Assembly (NCBI GenBank): GCA_964515905.1
Contig: CAZEWK010000086.1
Span: forward strand, 62,001-126,000
DNA length: 64,000 nucleotides
Source of the DNA: GCA-2712985 sp964515905
Lineage (GTDB): Bacteria; Pseudomonadota; Alphaproteobacteria; UBA7887
Direction: 5' to 3'
Shown: in pieces, positions 26,564 through 36,874 of the stretch
How the letters are laid out: every line of letters starts with the position of its first letter
Position numbering within the stretch: the stretch's first letter is position 1
Position numbers and translations under genes: made by a program
The notes under the pieces: model-generated
Database searches by the model: none
The model's input: only the letters and a program-made list of their open reading frames with translations
What the model was told of the DNA's origin: nothing

Positions 26564-27841
26564 ATGATAGATGCAAAATACAGTTGGGTGTCGGCAGTTA
26601 CAATTTATAAAAACCCCAAGGTTGTTAGTATGCTTTTTCTAGGGTTTTCAGCGGGCCTTCCTTTTTTACTAATTTTTTCCACCCTTTCAGCTTGGCTGCG
26701 AACTGAGGAGGTTGATCGTGCAGCCATCGGGTTTTTCAGTTGGATCGGAATCACGTATTCCATAAAAGTTCTTTGGGCCCCAATAGTAGATCGGGTGTCC
26801 TTGCCTTTCTTGACGCGTCGGTTGGGTAGAAGACGAGGATGGATGTTCTTGGCAATGTGTGGAGTTGCATCCGGATTGATGGGTATGGCCGGTACGGAAC
26901 CCAGCACGGACCTACTCTTTATAGCTTTGTTTGCCTTGTTAGTGGCCTTTTCATCCGCTACTCAGGATATTGCTATAGATGCATACCGTATTGAAGTGGT
27001 AGCGAAGGAATACCAAGGAGCAATGGCCGCTACGTATCAGTTGGGATACAGGATGGCATTACTTGTTGCAGGTGGTGGAGCCTTACTATTAGCAGACTCT
27101 GTCAGCTGGTCTTTAACTTATTTTTTCCTTTCTAGTCTCACTGTTGTTGGCATCGCCACCGTACTCATAATCGATGAACCACAAATGTCAAAATCGTTCA
27201 CAACTCCTTTGGGGGGTGTGCGCCGTTGGTTATCTGTCGCTGTGATGGATCCATTTGTGGATTTTTTTTCGCGGAATGGTCGGTATGCGATTCTGATATT
27301 ATTGTTTATAGGATTATTTCGAATAAGCGATATTCTAATGGGAGTGATGGCCAACCCATTTTATATTGACCTTGGATTCTCGCTAAGTGAGATAGGCTTA
27401 ATAATCAAAGGGTACGGCACTGTAGCCACAATAGTGGGGGCATTCTTAGGTGGTTTGGTGGTTGCAAAGTACGGGATCATGAAGCCTTTGTTGGTAGGTG
27501 CCGTGTTGTTAGCTTTCACCAATATTTTATTCTCCATTCTGGCACTAATTGGGCCTGATCGCACCATGTTAATTGTTACCATAACTCTTGATAATCTGAG
27601 TGCAGGCCTTGCTGGGACTGTGTTCATCGCTTACCTGTCCAGCTTAACGAATGTGGCATATACTGCCACGCAATACGCTTTGTTCAGCTCACTGATGACC
27701 TTGCCAGGGAAGTTCCTTGGAGGCTTTACAGGTATTGTAGTCAATGCGACAGGATATTTTGAGTTCTTTATTTATGCTGCACTAGCAGGTGTCCCTGCTA
27801 TTGTTTTAGTTGTCATTTTAATGCGGTCCGAAAAATCTTAA
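26564..27841 (+). CDS. AmpG-like MFS muropeptide transporter
   Basis: A 425-residue, about 12-helix major facilitator. The first helix FLGFSAGLPFLLIFSTLSAWL and the following loop IKVLWAPIVDR.SLPFLTRRLGRRRGW are the AmpG family signature; the segment SSATQDIAIDAYR is the conserved helix 4-5 motif. AmpG imports GlcNAc-anhydroMurNAc peptides into the cytosol for recycling and links wall damage to beta-lactamase control in some bacteria. mltA in this window makes such products. Its stop overlaps the stop of the convergent methyltransferase by four bases. Confidence 0.85.
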   Translation: MIDAKYSWVSAVTIYKNPKVVSMLFLGFSAGLPFLLIFSTLSAWLRTEEVDRAAIGFFSWIGITYSIKVLWAPIVDRVSLPFLTRRLGRRRGWMFLAMCGVASGLMGMAGTEPSTDLLFIALFALLVAFSSATQDIAIDAYRIEVVAKEYQGAMAATYQLGYRMALLVAGGGALLLADSVSWSLTYFFLSSLTVVGIATVLIIDEPQMSKSFTTPLGGVRRWLSVAVMDPFVDFFSRNGRYAILILLFIGLFRISDILMGVMANPFYIDLGFSLSEIGLIIKGYGTVATIVGAFLGGLVVAKYGIMKPLLVGAVLLAFTNILFSILALIGPDRTMLIVTITLDNLSAGLAGTVFIAYLSSLTNVAYTATQYALFSSLMTLPGKFLGGFTGIVVNATGYFEFFIYAALAGVPAIVLVVILMRSEKS

Positions 27842-28584
27842 TTTGTTTTGTAGGCGTAAAGTCGAATTCCCGGCTTCCATGCCCAACGTTTTTGGGCGAC
27901 GCTGAGCCCATGGTGTGAAAGTAGTTTAGTTAAATTTTTTGGGTTAAAATATATACAGTGTGCAGGCGGGCAAAAAGCGTCCCATCGGCTAATATCATTT
28001 GGTCGGCGCCAATGGCTGATGTCGGGGGTCGTCAAGTAAAGCAGGGCACCTGGTCTCATCAGACGGGCAGCAGCAGATATGAAGCTATTGGAATCTGAGA
28101 CATGTTCAACCACTTCAGAACAATACACTATATCGAAAGGTTTAATGGGTTGGTACTCTTCAACCCGACCATGAAAATATTCATTGTCTGGAAAATTGCG
28201 TTGGGCATATTCAAGCGATATGGGATCTAACTCGATTCCCACGGCATCAAATCCATTCTCGTGGGCTGCCTCTACCATAAAACCTCCATTGCAGCCTATA
28301 TCCAGAAACCGCCGTCCGGAAGCTCTCCGCCGTATGCGGGAAATCAATCGGCGGGATCGGCGCATTTTTTTGTTTGCTTTGATAAAGTAGCCTGCAGTAT
28401 TCCCGTCATAAGCATCAGCGTATAATTCGCTTAATTCGTCGTCTGTTGGCATGGGATCTTGGTACACCAATTGGCAACTTCTACACTGATATAATTGGAA
28501 TCCATTTTTTGATGCAAAGAAATCAGGACGATTTTCTCCACATACTTGGCACGGCATTTGTTGATTTTTTGGAGAACCCACCAT
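27838..28584 (-). CDS. Class I SAM-dependent methyltransferase with N-terminal Cys4 zinc ribbon
   Basis: A 248-residue protein. Residues 10-38 hold a CxxC pair (CQVCGE) and a second CxxC (CRSCQL), a rubredoxin-like knuckle. The Rossmann methyltransferase domain (Methyltransf_23 type) follows with the SAM-binding RFLDIGCNGGFMVEAA, acidic residue in VGIELD, and the later VYCSEVVEHVSD. Such architectures often modify sugars of lipopolysaccharide, capsules or antibiotics, but no glycan cluster is adjacent. Substrate unknown. An alternative start is the second Met (MPCQVC). It is convergent with the MFS gene. Confidence 0.8.
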   Translation of the reverse strand: MVGSPKNQQMPCQVCGENRPDFFASKNGFQLYQCRSCQLVYQDPMPTDDELSELYADAYDGNTAGYFIKANKKMRRSRRLISRIRRRASGRRFLDIGCNGGFMVEAAHENGFDAVGIELDPISLEYAQRNFPDNEYFHGRVEEYQPIKPFDIVYCSEVVEHVSDSNSFISAAARLMRPGALLYLTTPDISHWRRPNDISRWDAFCPPAHCIYFNPKNLTKLLSHHGLSVAQKRWAWKPGIRLYAYKTN

Positions 28585-28745
28585 TGCTCTATATGTACTT
28601 ATTTACGCGTTGGCCTAATTTAAGAGAAGAATTCGGCGACAATCGACCTTCGTTGTTACGGTCTCTATCTTGTATATGCTAGTTCACTACTAAAGGGAAT
28701 ACGAACCTACTGAACACGGCCCAGTGTTTCAAAATTGATAAAGTT

Positions 28746-28829
28746 CTATTGAATCGGTGCTTCTACTGCATAGCCTGCAGAACGAACCGTGCGGATTAAA
28801 TCGATTTCGTCGGGACCATTCAGTTTTTG
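28746..28829 (-). pseudogene. Remnant of an OmpR-type response regulator (C-terminal 27 codons)
   Basis: On the minus strand, 27 codons read QKLNGPDEIDLIRTVRSAGY followed by AVEAPIQ and a stop. This is the C-terminal tail of an OmpR/PhoB winged helix, whose conserved end is the DNA-contacting beta-hairpin (LIRTVRxxGYxL). A stop codon precedes it directly and the maeB stop lies 12 bases further up, so the rest of the gene has been deleted. No cognate histidine kinase is nearby. The family match is by pattern, not by database search. Confidence 0.65.
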
Positions 28830-28840
28830 TCACTTTTGTG

Positions 28841-31168
28841 CTACGCTGTTTTGCGCCGAGAGTTTTTCTTTGAAGATCGTGAACTGCTCGGTTTCATATG
28901 GCGGATCGCTTCATGTGCTGCAAAAGCAGCTTGGTTGATAATGGCTGAGACGGTTGAACCCATGGGTACAATCTGCGCTGGTTTACTTAAACCCATCAGT
29001 AAAGGTCCTATGACAATGCGGTTGCCAATCTCTTTGAGTAATTTGGCTGAGATATTGGCGCTATGTAGAGCTGGCATGATCAGTACATTGGCGGGTCCAG
29101 ACAGCCTGCAGAACGGATAATGTTCAAGCAAACTTGGATCAAGTGCTACATCTGCGGCAATTTCACCATCGTATTCAAAATTGACTTTTCGAGAATCCAA
29201 TTCTTGAACAGCATTGCGAATTCGATCGGCCTGTTCCCACCGTGGATTGCCAAAATTAGAATTTGATAACAAGGCCACCTTTGGTTCATGGCCCATTGAT
29301 TGGGCTTTGGCCGCAGTTTGACAGGCAATGTCAGCTAACTCTTCTGGTGTGGGAAGTTCGTGGACAGTTGTGTCAGCAATAAAGACAGTGCGGTTACCAG
29401 CAATGACCATCGAAAGTCCAAACAAACGTTCGTTTGGGCGGGGATCTAGTACTCGTTGGATCTCTTTTAGGGCCACATAATAACTGCGGGTTAATCCTGT
29501 GACCATCGCATCCGCATGATCTAAGGCAACCATGCAGGCTGCATGGATGTTACGGTCTTGGTTTACAAGTCTTTGACAGTCTCTGAATAGAAAACCGTTT
29601 CGCTGTTGTCGAGAATATAAGAAATCGGTGTATAGTTTGTTTTGTTTGCTGACACTCGCGTTATGAATTTCCAAGCTTTCAGGTCCAGACAGACCCAGTG
29701 TTGACATTTTTTCAAGGATCTCGTTTTCCCGGCCGATAAGAATGGGCGTTCCGAGGCCAAGGCTCCTCCACTGCAGTGCAGCTCGAATCACTTGTTCTTG
29801 CTCACCCTCGGCAAAAACCATTCGCACAGGGTGTGCCCTGATCACGTCCTGGATCATTTGCACGCTGCCAGCGGTTGGATCCAGTCTCACACTGAGTTGC
29901 CGGCGATAAGTCGGTTCGTCTTTGAAGGGTCTTTTGGCTACTCCTGAGGCAATAGCCGCTTTTGCCACAGCTAGTGGGACTGATGTTATGAGGCGAGGGT
30001 CGAATGGTGCTGGTATAATATAATTGGGCCCATAACTTAGCCTCGTAGAGGAGTAGGCAAGAGCAACTTCGTCAGGCACATCTTCTCGGGCTAACGCCGC
30101 AATCGCCTCTGCAGCAGCAATTTTCATCTCATCGTTAATCGTTGTTGCCCTGACATCCAGGGCACCCCTAAAAATGTAGGGGAATCCTAATACATTATTG
30201 ACTTGATTGGGGTAGTCCGAACGGCCCGTAGCCATTATTGCGTCCCCGCGTATGGCAGCAACTTCTTCCGGGGTAATCTCCGGATCCGGATTGGCCATAG
30301 CAAAAATGATCGGGTGCGGGGCCATGTTTTTGACCATTTTCGGAGTCATTACACCTTTTTTGGAGAGACCAAAGAAAACATCTGCACCATCAAGAGCCGC
30401 CGCTAAAGTTCGACATTTTGTACTGCTTGCATGGGCTGATTTCCATTGGTTCATACCCACTTCTCGGCCAGTATAGATGACGCCTCGGGTGTCACAGACG
30501 ACTATGTTGTTCGGAGGGACACCCATGCCCTTTAACAGTTCAGCACTTGCGATTCCGGCTGCCCCAGCGCCATTTACGACAATTTTAGTGTCCTTTATGT
30601 TTCTATCTGTAAGGTGTAGAGCATTGAGGAACCCTGCTGCAGCAATTATTGCCGTTCCATGCTGGTCGTCATGGAACACTGGTATGTCCATTTCCTCTCG
30701 GAGTTGTTGTTCAATAATAAAGCATTCAGGAGCACGAATATCCTCTAAATTGATGCCTCCCCAACTTTTGCCTAGAAAGCGTACACAGTTCACAAATTCA
30801 TCAACATTTTGGGTATCAATTTCAAGATCGATACTGTCAATATCTGCAAATCGCTTAAATAGAACGGCCTTGCCTTCCATCACTGGCTTAGCGGCCAGAG
30901 CCCCTAAGTTGCCAAGCCCCAAGACCGCAGTCCCATTTGATATTACGGCCACCATATTGCCTTTGGATGTATACTCGTATGCAGCGTCAGAGTTTTTTTG
31001 TATCTTAAGACATGGTTCTGCTACACCTGGAGAATAGGCAAGAGATAGCTCTCGGGCAGTGGTCAGGGGTTTGGTAGCTCTAACCTCTAGTTTGCCAGGC
31101 TTCCCGTTGGCGTGAAAGGCCAGTGCTTCGTCACGCATTGCTTTTGATGTAGGATTAGATGGGGGCAT
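28841..31168 (-). CDS. maeB: NADP-dependent malic enzyme with phosphotransacetylase domain
   Basis: A 775-residue MaeB-type malic enzyme: decarboxylates malate to pyruvate making NADPH. The malic N-terminal and NAD-binding domains span about 1-425, with SPGVAEPCLKI, VFHDDQHGTAIIAAAGFLNAL, the nucleotide loop VVNGAGAAGIASAELL, and ATGRSDYPNQVNNVLGFP. The C-terminal half (about 440-775) is a phosphate acetyl/butyryltransferase-like domain (MVTGLTRSYY, DTTVHELPTPEELADIA), normally regulatory (acetyl-CoA sensing) rather than catalytic. It is divergent from mutS. Length is typical. Confidence 0.96.
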   Translation of the reverse strand: MPPSNPTSKAMRDEALAFHANGKPGKLEVRATKPLTTARELSLAYSPGVAEPCLKIQKNSDAAYEYTSKGNMVAVISNGTAVLGLGNLGALAAKPVMEGKAVLFKRFADIDSIDLEIDTQNVDEFVNCVRFLGKSWGGINLEDIRAPECFIIEQQLREEMDIPVFHDDQHGTAIIAAAGFLNALHLTDRNIKDTKIVVNGAGAAGIASAELLKGMGVPPNNIVVCDTRGVIYTGREVGMNQWKSAHASSTKCRTLAAALDGADVFFGLSKKGVMTPKMVKNMAPHPIIFAMANPDPEITPEEVAAIRGDAIMATGRSDYPNQVNNVLGFPYIFRGALDVRATTINDEMKIAAAEAIAALAREDVPDEVALAYSSTRLSYGPNYIIPAPFDPRLITSVPLAVAKAAIASGVAKRPFKDEPTYRRQLSVRLDPTAGSVQMIQDVIRAHPVRMVFAEGEQEQVIRAALQWRSLGLGTPILIGRENEILEKMSTLGLSGPESLEIHNASVSKQNKLYTDFLYSRQQRNGFLFRDCQRLVNQDRNIHAACMVALDHADAMVTGLTRSYYVALKEIQRVLDPRPNERLFGLSMVIAGNRTVFIADTTVHELPTPEELADIACQTAAKAQSMGHEPKVALLSNSNFGNPRWEQADRIRNAVQELDSRKVNFEYDGEIAADVALDPSLLEHYPFCRLSGPANVLIMPALHSANISAKLLKEIGNRIVIGPLLMGLSKPAQIVPMGSTVSAIINQAAFAAHEAIRHMKPSSSRSSKKNSRRKTA

Positions 31169-31315
31169 TTTTTAATCCTTGGAAGTAAGTATCCGGACCT
31201 ATTGTTAAGAATGTAGTGCCGCGATTAACCGGCGTAAAGCGGTCCCAACAACAATTTGGTATGCTATGCTATAAAATATGAAAAAAGAGCAGAAAAAACC
31301 AAAAAAATAAAGCCT

Positions 31316-33964
31316 ATGCGCATGGCCAGTAACGCGACGACACCTAACATTACGCCCATGATGGCCCAGTATTTGGAAATCAAAGAGGCACATTCCGATA
31401 GCTTACTTTTTTTTCGGATGGGTGATTTTTACGAGATGTTTTTCGACGATGCAGTGGCAGCGTCGGGTGCGCTCGATATTGCGTTAACTAAACGCGGAAA
31501 ACATGAGGGATCTGACATCCCAATGTGTGGGGTGCCTGTGCACAGTCACCAAACGTATTTGCAGAGGTTGATCAAAAAAGGCTTTAGAGTCGCGATTTGT
31601 GAACAAATAGAAGACCCGGCTGAGGCACGGAAACGCCCAGGTAAGGTGATTGTCAAACGCGCCGTTGAAAGGATCATTACGCCCGGAACCCTTACTGAGG
31701 AAACTTTGCTGGATGCGCGTTCCAATAACCATTTAGTGGCCTTTGCTCAAGTGAGCGGAGAAACTGCTTTAGCGTGGATAGATGTCTCAACTGGCTCTTT
31801 TTGGGCAAGCACACCTCCTCAGCGGGAACTAACGGCCACTTTATCTCAGCTTTCACCGGGAGAAATCCTAGTTGCCGATTCCTTTTTGGCAAACGCTACA
31901 CTCTCTGAAGTGTTACGGGATTGGAGTAATTTACTCACGACGCTTCCAATTGACCGCTTCGAAAGTCTTTCTGGCGAACGTCAACTGAAGAGATTTTTCA
32001 GAGTGGCCTCTCTTGAGCCTTTTGGTGCCTTCCATAGGGCGGAGGTGGCTGCATGTGGTGCTTTATTGACCTACCTTGAATTGACCCAGAAGGGGCGGCT
32101 ACCGAGACTGTCACCACCACGCCGGCAAACTGCAGATTCAGTTATGGCGATTGATGCCGCCACTCGGCGTAATCTCGAAATTACGGTAGCCGCTGATGGC
32201 GGGCGCACTCATAGCCTGCTGGGGGCCATAGATAGAACTTTAACTGGGCCCGGAGCACGATTGTTGTCTGTCCGTTTGTCTGCACCATTAACTCAGCCAT
32301 CAGAGATTAATAAACGCTTAGATATGGTTGACTGGTTTTTGAAGGAAACAAAGAGCAGGATGGAGGCACGAGAAATTCTGCGGTCGTGTCCTGATATTGA
32401 ACGATCAATGGGTCGATTGGCGCTGGAGCGTGGTGGGCCTAGAGATTTAGCGGCTATTCGGGATGCTTTGGTCAAGGCTAAAGCCCTCAAGAAACTTCTA
32501 ACCGCTGATAATAGGGCAGAATTGCCAGAGCAGTTGTCGTTTATAGTAAGAGAATTCGATAAAAATGATGAGCTAATTGAAATGTTCGCCGCAGCACTAG
32601 CTGAAGAGTTGCCGATGTTTGCACGGGACGGTGATTTTATTTCACCGGAGTACTCAGGGCCGTTGGATGAACATCGTTTTGCTAGGGATGAAAGCAGACG
32701 TTTAGTTCGCGACCTCGAAAAAAATTATCGTGAAAAGACAGGTGTTAACACCCTAAAGGTAAAACATAATAATATTCTTGGCTATTTTGTTGAGGTCACA
32801 CCCTTACAGTCAGATAAAATTCCTAGTTCTTTCATACATAGACAAACCCTAGCGAGTGCAGTGCGTTTTACCACGACAGAACTAGGAGGGTTAGAGCAAA
32901 AGATCAAGCTTGCTGGTGAAATGGCTCTAAGTCTTGAACTCAAGATATTCGATGAACTGGTTGAATCAGTGGTGCTCAAACATGAGTTGCTCGGGCGAGT
33001 TGCAGACGGTATAGCCCAAGTTGATGTGGCGGCTGGGCTGGCCGAATTGGCAGGAGTCCGACAATACGTGCGGCCTCTGATTGATTCCGGTAGAGACTTT
33101 ACTATTGTCGGTGGCAGGCACCCAGTGGTGGAAGGGGTAGCTGAAGCGCAAGTGGGGTCTTCATCGTTTATCGCTAACGACTGTAAACTGTCCGATGAAC
33201 AACGTATTTGGTTGTTGACCGGACCGAATATGGCCGGGAAAAGCACATTCCTTCGCCAAAATGCACTTATTGCTTTGTTGGGACAAATGGGTTCATTCGT
33301 GCCCGCAGTCTCTGCTAGATTTGGTGTTGTAGACCGTTTGTTTAGTCGCGTTGGGGCGTCAGATGATCTTGCTCGGGGGCGTTCTACATTTATGGTCGAA
33401 ATGGTTGAGACAGCGGCAATTCTGAATCAGGCAGGGCCAAATGCATTGGTAGTTTTGGACGAAATTGGACGTGGGACTGCAACATATGACGGCCTCTCCA
33501 TTGCCTGGGCCACAATAGAATATCTGCACAATCATAATTGCTGCAGGGCTCTTTTTGCCACTCACTTTCACGAGCTCACGGCTCTTACCACAATATTGAA
33601 ATTCCTTAGTTGCTATCATATGAAGGTAAGGGAATGGGAAGACGAAGTCGTATTCCTTTATGAGGTGGGCCCAGGCGCTGCTGACCGTTCATATGGGATA
33701 CAAGTGGCGCGGTTGGCCGGATTACCCGATTCCGTCCTCGACCGAGCCCGAGAGGTGCTGGCAGGCTTAGAACGAGAGGAACGTGGGTCGCAATCAAAGC
33801 ACCTAGTGGGAGATATGCCACTTTTTTCTGCATCCAGTTTGCGAACGGAGAAACTTGTGGGCGAGGAGTTAACCGAACATATACAGGAAATAAATCCGGA
33901 TTTATTAAGTCCAATGGAAGCGCTAGAGTTAATTTACAAACTAAAGCATTTGACCGATCAATGA
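31316..33964 (+). CDS. mutS: DNA mismatch repair protein MutS
   Basis: An 882-residue mismatch-recognition ATPase. The N-terminal mismatch-binding domain has the invariant Phe-x-Glu in FRMGDFYEMFFDDA; connector, core and clamp domains follow, and the ATPase shows Walker A TGPNMAGKSTFLRQ, DDLARGRSTFMVEM, Walker B VVLDEIGRGTATYDGLSIAW, and the switch ATHFHELT. The frame is open from 31256; family starts favour ATG 31316 or 31322. It is divergent from maeB and upstream of glnD, a conserved alphaproteobacterial block. mutL is not in the window. Confidence 0.97.
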   Translation: MRMASNATTPNITPMMAQYLEIKEAHSDSLLFFRMGDFYEMFFDDAVAASGALDIALTKRGKHEGSDIPMCGVPVHSHQTYLQRLIKKGFRVAICEQIEDPAEARKRPGKVIVKRAVERIITPGTLTEETLLDARSNNHLVAFAQVSGETALAWIDVSTGSFWASTPPQRELTATLSQLSPGEILVADSFLANATLSEVLRDWSNLLTTLPIDRFESLSGERQLKRFFRVASLEPFGAFHRAEVAACGALLTYLELTQKGRLPRLSPPRRQTADSVMAIDAATRRNLEITVAADGGRTHSLLGAIDRTLTGPGARLLSVRLSAPLTQPSEINKRLDMVDWFLKETKSRMEAREILRSCPDIERSMGRLALERGGPRDLAAIRDALVKAKALKKLLTADNRAELPEQLSFIVREFDKNDELIEMFAAALAEELPMFARDGDFISPEYSGPLDEHRFARDESRRLVRDLEKNYREKTGVNTLKVKHNNILGYFVEVTPLQSDKIPSSFIHRQTLASAVRFTTTELGGLEQKIKLAGEMALSLELKIFDELVESVVLKHELLGRVADGIAQVDVAAGLAELAGVRQYVRPLIDSGRDFTIVGGRHPVVEGVAEAQVGSSSFIANDCKLSDEQRIWLLTGPNMAGKSTFLRQNALIALLGQMGSFVPAVSARFGVVDRLFSRVGASDDLARGRSTFMVEMVETAAILNQAGPNALVVLDEIGRGTATYDGLSIAWATIEYLHNHNCCRALFATHFHELTALTTILKFLSCYHMKVREWEDEVVFLYEVGPGAADRSYGIQVARLAGLPDSVLDRAREVLAGLEREERGSQSKHLVGDMPLFSASSLRTEKLVGEELTEHIQEINPDLLSPMEALELIYKLKHLTDQ

Positions 33965-34073
33965 AGTGAGAGGCAGGATTAGATCTTCTCAACTTGTGTA
34001 AGCGTTAATGGATGAACAGTAGCTAGGATCAGATAGGTCTCCGGCGATTGGTGTCAAACCTACGAGAATAAAA

Positions 34074-36833
34074 ATGAAACAGCGCGACATTATAAAGCGT
34101 CGGAAGTTAAGTGGTGACGTTGCCGCTTTGGTCAAACAGATTTCAAGCCCGCTAGAAAGACGGGCCGAACTGGTTCATTTGTTGAAATCAACGTTGGTGG
34201 CCGGTCAAGCGGTGATCCGGGGTTCGTTCATGAATGGTAAGAAGGGTCCGGATGTTGCTGCTGCCAACAGTTTTTTGGTGGATCAAATAATCACGGTTGT
34301 TTTTGAGTATGTAGATGGATTTGTTTTTCCAACAGCGAATCCAACTTCGGCAGACCGGCTTACCCTTATTGCAGTGGGCGGTTATGGTCGAGAGGAGATG
34401 GCCCCGTTTTCCGACGTGGATATTTTGTTCTTGTATCCCTGGAAAATTACCCCCCGTGCAGAACAAGTCATAGAGTACCTTCTCTATTTGTTTTGGGATC
34501 TTGGTTTTACTGTAGGGCATGCGACGCGGTCGATCGATGAATCCATTGCACGGGCAAAAAAGGATGTAACAATTTGTACGAGCCTTTTGGAAGCCCGTTT
34601 TCTGTGTGGTGAGCAAGCTTTATTTCTGGAACTCCAGGACCGTTTCAAAGCCGAAGTAGTAGACGAGGGTAGTTCAGACTTTTTATCTGCCAAGCTTTCG
34701 GAACGTGACTCGCGTCACGCACAAATGGGAGACTCTCGTTATGTGCTTGAGCCAAATGTAAAAGATGGAAAGGGGGGGCTCCGAGATTTGCATACACTCT
34801 TCTGGATATCCAGGTATCTGTACAGAATAGTACAAATCGATGATCTAATTACATTTGGTGTATTGCGAGCTGAGGAAATCAAAATATTCCGAAGAGCTCA
34901 CACATTTCTGTGGTCCGTTCGGTGTTATTTGCATTATGCAGCGGGTCGAGCTGACGATCGTCTTACGTTTGATAAGCAATTGGTCATTGCTGAAGCCATG
35001 AACTATGTCGAGCGTCCCAATGTTCCTGGTGTTGAGCGATTCATGAAATATTATTATAGGGTGGTGAAAGATGTAGGGAATTTGACACGTATTTTCTGTG
35101 CTGCCCTGGAGGTGGAACACCAGCATCCGAGTAGGTTCGGTCTTCCATGGATAAAACGATCTGGTCGAACACTCGACGGATTTGTGGTGGGCCATGGGCG
35201 CCTTAACGTACAGTCTGATGAGGCTTTCGTTGAGGATCCAGTGAAAATGATAGATTTGTTTAGAATAGCCCAGAAAAACAAACTGGATATTCACCCGCAT
35301 GCTTTACGTTTGATTACAAGAAGCCTCAATAAAATCGATGGGCACTTGCGCACAAACCAAGTTGCAAACAAGTACTTCCTGGAAATACTGACTTCTAAAA
35401 TAGATCCCGAGACGACACTCCGGCGGATGAATGAAGCTGGGGTGTTGGGTCGTTTTATTCTTGATTTTGGGCGTGTTGTGGCACAGATGCAGCATGACAT
35501 GTATCATTCTTATACTGTCGATGAACACACTGTGTTTGCAATTGGGATTTTGTCCCGTATTGAAAACAGAACACTCGGTGAAGAGTTTCCCTTGGCAACA
35601 GAAATTGTTGGGGAAATGCTTTCACGGGAGGTGCTCTATTTGGCTCTTTTCCTTCATGATATTGGGAAGGGACGTGGAGGGAACCATTCCGTAATTGGCG
35701 CAAGAATAGCGCGTAAAATGGCACCAAGATTGGGTTTGAGTGCGGAGGAGACAGAAACCGTCGCCTGGTTGGTAGAACATCATTTATTATTTTCAAATAC
35801 GGCATTTAAACGGGACATTGGCGATCCACGAACAGTGCAACATTTTCTAGAAGTGGTGCAATCTTTGGAGCGCCTTCGCCTGCTATTCGTTTTAACCGTT
35901 GCTGATATACGCGCCGTGGGACCGAAGGTATGGAATGGTTGGAAAGGCCAACTTATGAGTGACCTTTATCATGAAGCGGCGGCAGTGTTAAGCGCTGGTC
36001 GCACTCGCTTTGACCGACCTCAACGAGTTGAGGCTGCAAAGGAGTCCCTTCGGGTGGAACTTGACGATTGGCCGGACCAGGAAAAAGAGTACCATCTTGG
36101 ACGCGGCTATCCTAGTTACTGGTTGTCTTTTGAAACAGGGGCGCACGTACGCCACGCCATATTTATGCGTGGTGCAGATAAAGCGAAAAAGAACTTTTCT
36201 ATAGATATTCGAGTTGATAAATCTCGTTCCGTTACTGAGGTGATCGTTTATTGTCCGGTACACCACGGATTATTTGCCGGGATAGCCGGCGCTATAGCAG
36301 TAATGGGGGCTAATATAGTAGATGCACGCGTTTCTTCTACAACAGACGGTATGGCCCTAGATGTTTTTTGGATTCAAGATTCGAGAGGGAGTGCGTTTAG
36401 CAGGAACAAGCATCTCGATAAACTGAGAATTATTATAGAGGAAACTCTCACAAAAGACTTCAAACCAACAGACGTTTTAGCCCAACGTACTTCGTTGCCT
36501 AGCCGAACAAAGGTTCTAACAATTGCTCCACGTGTTTTAATTGATAACAATGCGAGTGCGACCTATACGGTCGTTGAAGTCAACGCAAGAGATAAGGTTG
36601 GTTTGTTGTACGAAATTACTAAAACGTTGGTGACATTGCGCCTGTCAATTGGCTCTGCACGGATTACGACGTACGGTGTGAGGGCAGTTGATGTCTTTTA
36701 TGTTAAAGATATGTTTGGAATGAAGATCACCAACAATGAACATATTGAGCGAATACAAAAAACCTTATTAGATGTTCTATTACGAGAAGACGACACAGGC
36801 ACTATGCATGGCGCGGCGGCCTCTGCCGCGTAG
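34074..36833 (+). CDS. glnD: PII uridylyltransferase/uridylyl-removing enzyme
   Basis: A 919-residue bifunctional nitrogen sensor that uridylylates PII (GlnB/GlnK) at low glutamine and removes UMP at high glutamine. Domains in order: nucleotidyltransferase with AVGGYGREEMAPFSDVDILFL (catalytic Gly-Asp pair), GlnD linker domain (GRADDRLTFDKQ), HD domain with ALFLHDIGKGRGG (removing activity), and two C-terminal ACT domains (about 710-790 and 830-900) that bind glutamine. GlnB and GlnE are not in the window. The order mutS-glnD is conserved in alphaproteobacteria. Confidence 0.96.
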   Translation: MKQRDIIKRRKLSGDVAALVKQISSPLERRAELVHLLKSTLVAGQAVIRGSFMNGKKGPDVAAANSFLVDQIITVVFEYVDGFVFPTANPTSADRLTLIAVGGYGREEMAPFSDVDILFLYPWKITPRAEQVIEYLLYLFWDLGFTVGHATRSIDESIARAKKDVTICTSLLEARFLCGEQALFLELQDRFKAEVVDEGSSDFLSAKLSERDSRHAQMGDSRYVLEPNVKDGKGGLRDLHTLFWISRYLYRIVQIDDLITFGVLRAEEIKIFRRAHTFLWSVRCYLHYAAGRADDRLTFDKQLVIAEAMNYVERPNVPGVERFMKYYYRVVKDVGNLTRIFCAALEVEHQHPSRFGLPWIKRSGRTLDGFVVGHGRLNVQSDEAFVEDPVKMIDLFRIAQKNKLDIHPHALRLITRSLNKIDGHLRTNQVANKYFLEILTSKIDPETTLRRMNEAGVLGRFILDFGRVVAQMQHDMYHSYTVDEHTVFAIGILSRIENRTLGEEFPLATEIVGEMLSREVLYLALFLHDIGKGRGGNHSVIGARIARKMAPRLGLSAEETETVAWLVEHHLLFSNTAFKRDIGDPRTVQHFLEVVQSLERLRLLFVLTVADIRAVGPKVWNGWKGQLMSDLYHEAAAVLSAGRTRFDRPQRVEAAKESLRVELDDWPDQEKEYHLGRGYPSYWLSFETGAHVRHAIFMRGADKAKKNFSIDIRVDKSRSVTEVIVYCPVHHGLFAGIAGAIAVMGANIVDARVSSTTDGMALDVFWIQDSRGSAFSRNKHLDKLRIIIEETLTKDFKPTDVLAQRTSLPSRTKVLTIAPRVLIDNNASATYTVVEVNARDKVGLLYEITKTLVTLRLSIGSARITTYGVRAVDVFYVKDMFGMKITNNEHIERIQKTLLDVLLREDDTGTMHGAAASAA

Positions 36834-36874
36834 GAATTTCTTGCTTATTCTGAATGCTTTTTTTAGGAAGTAAA

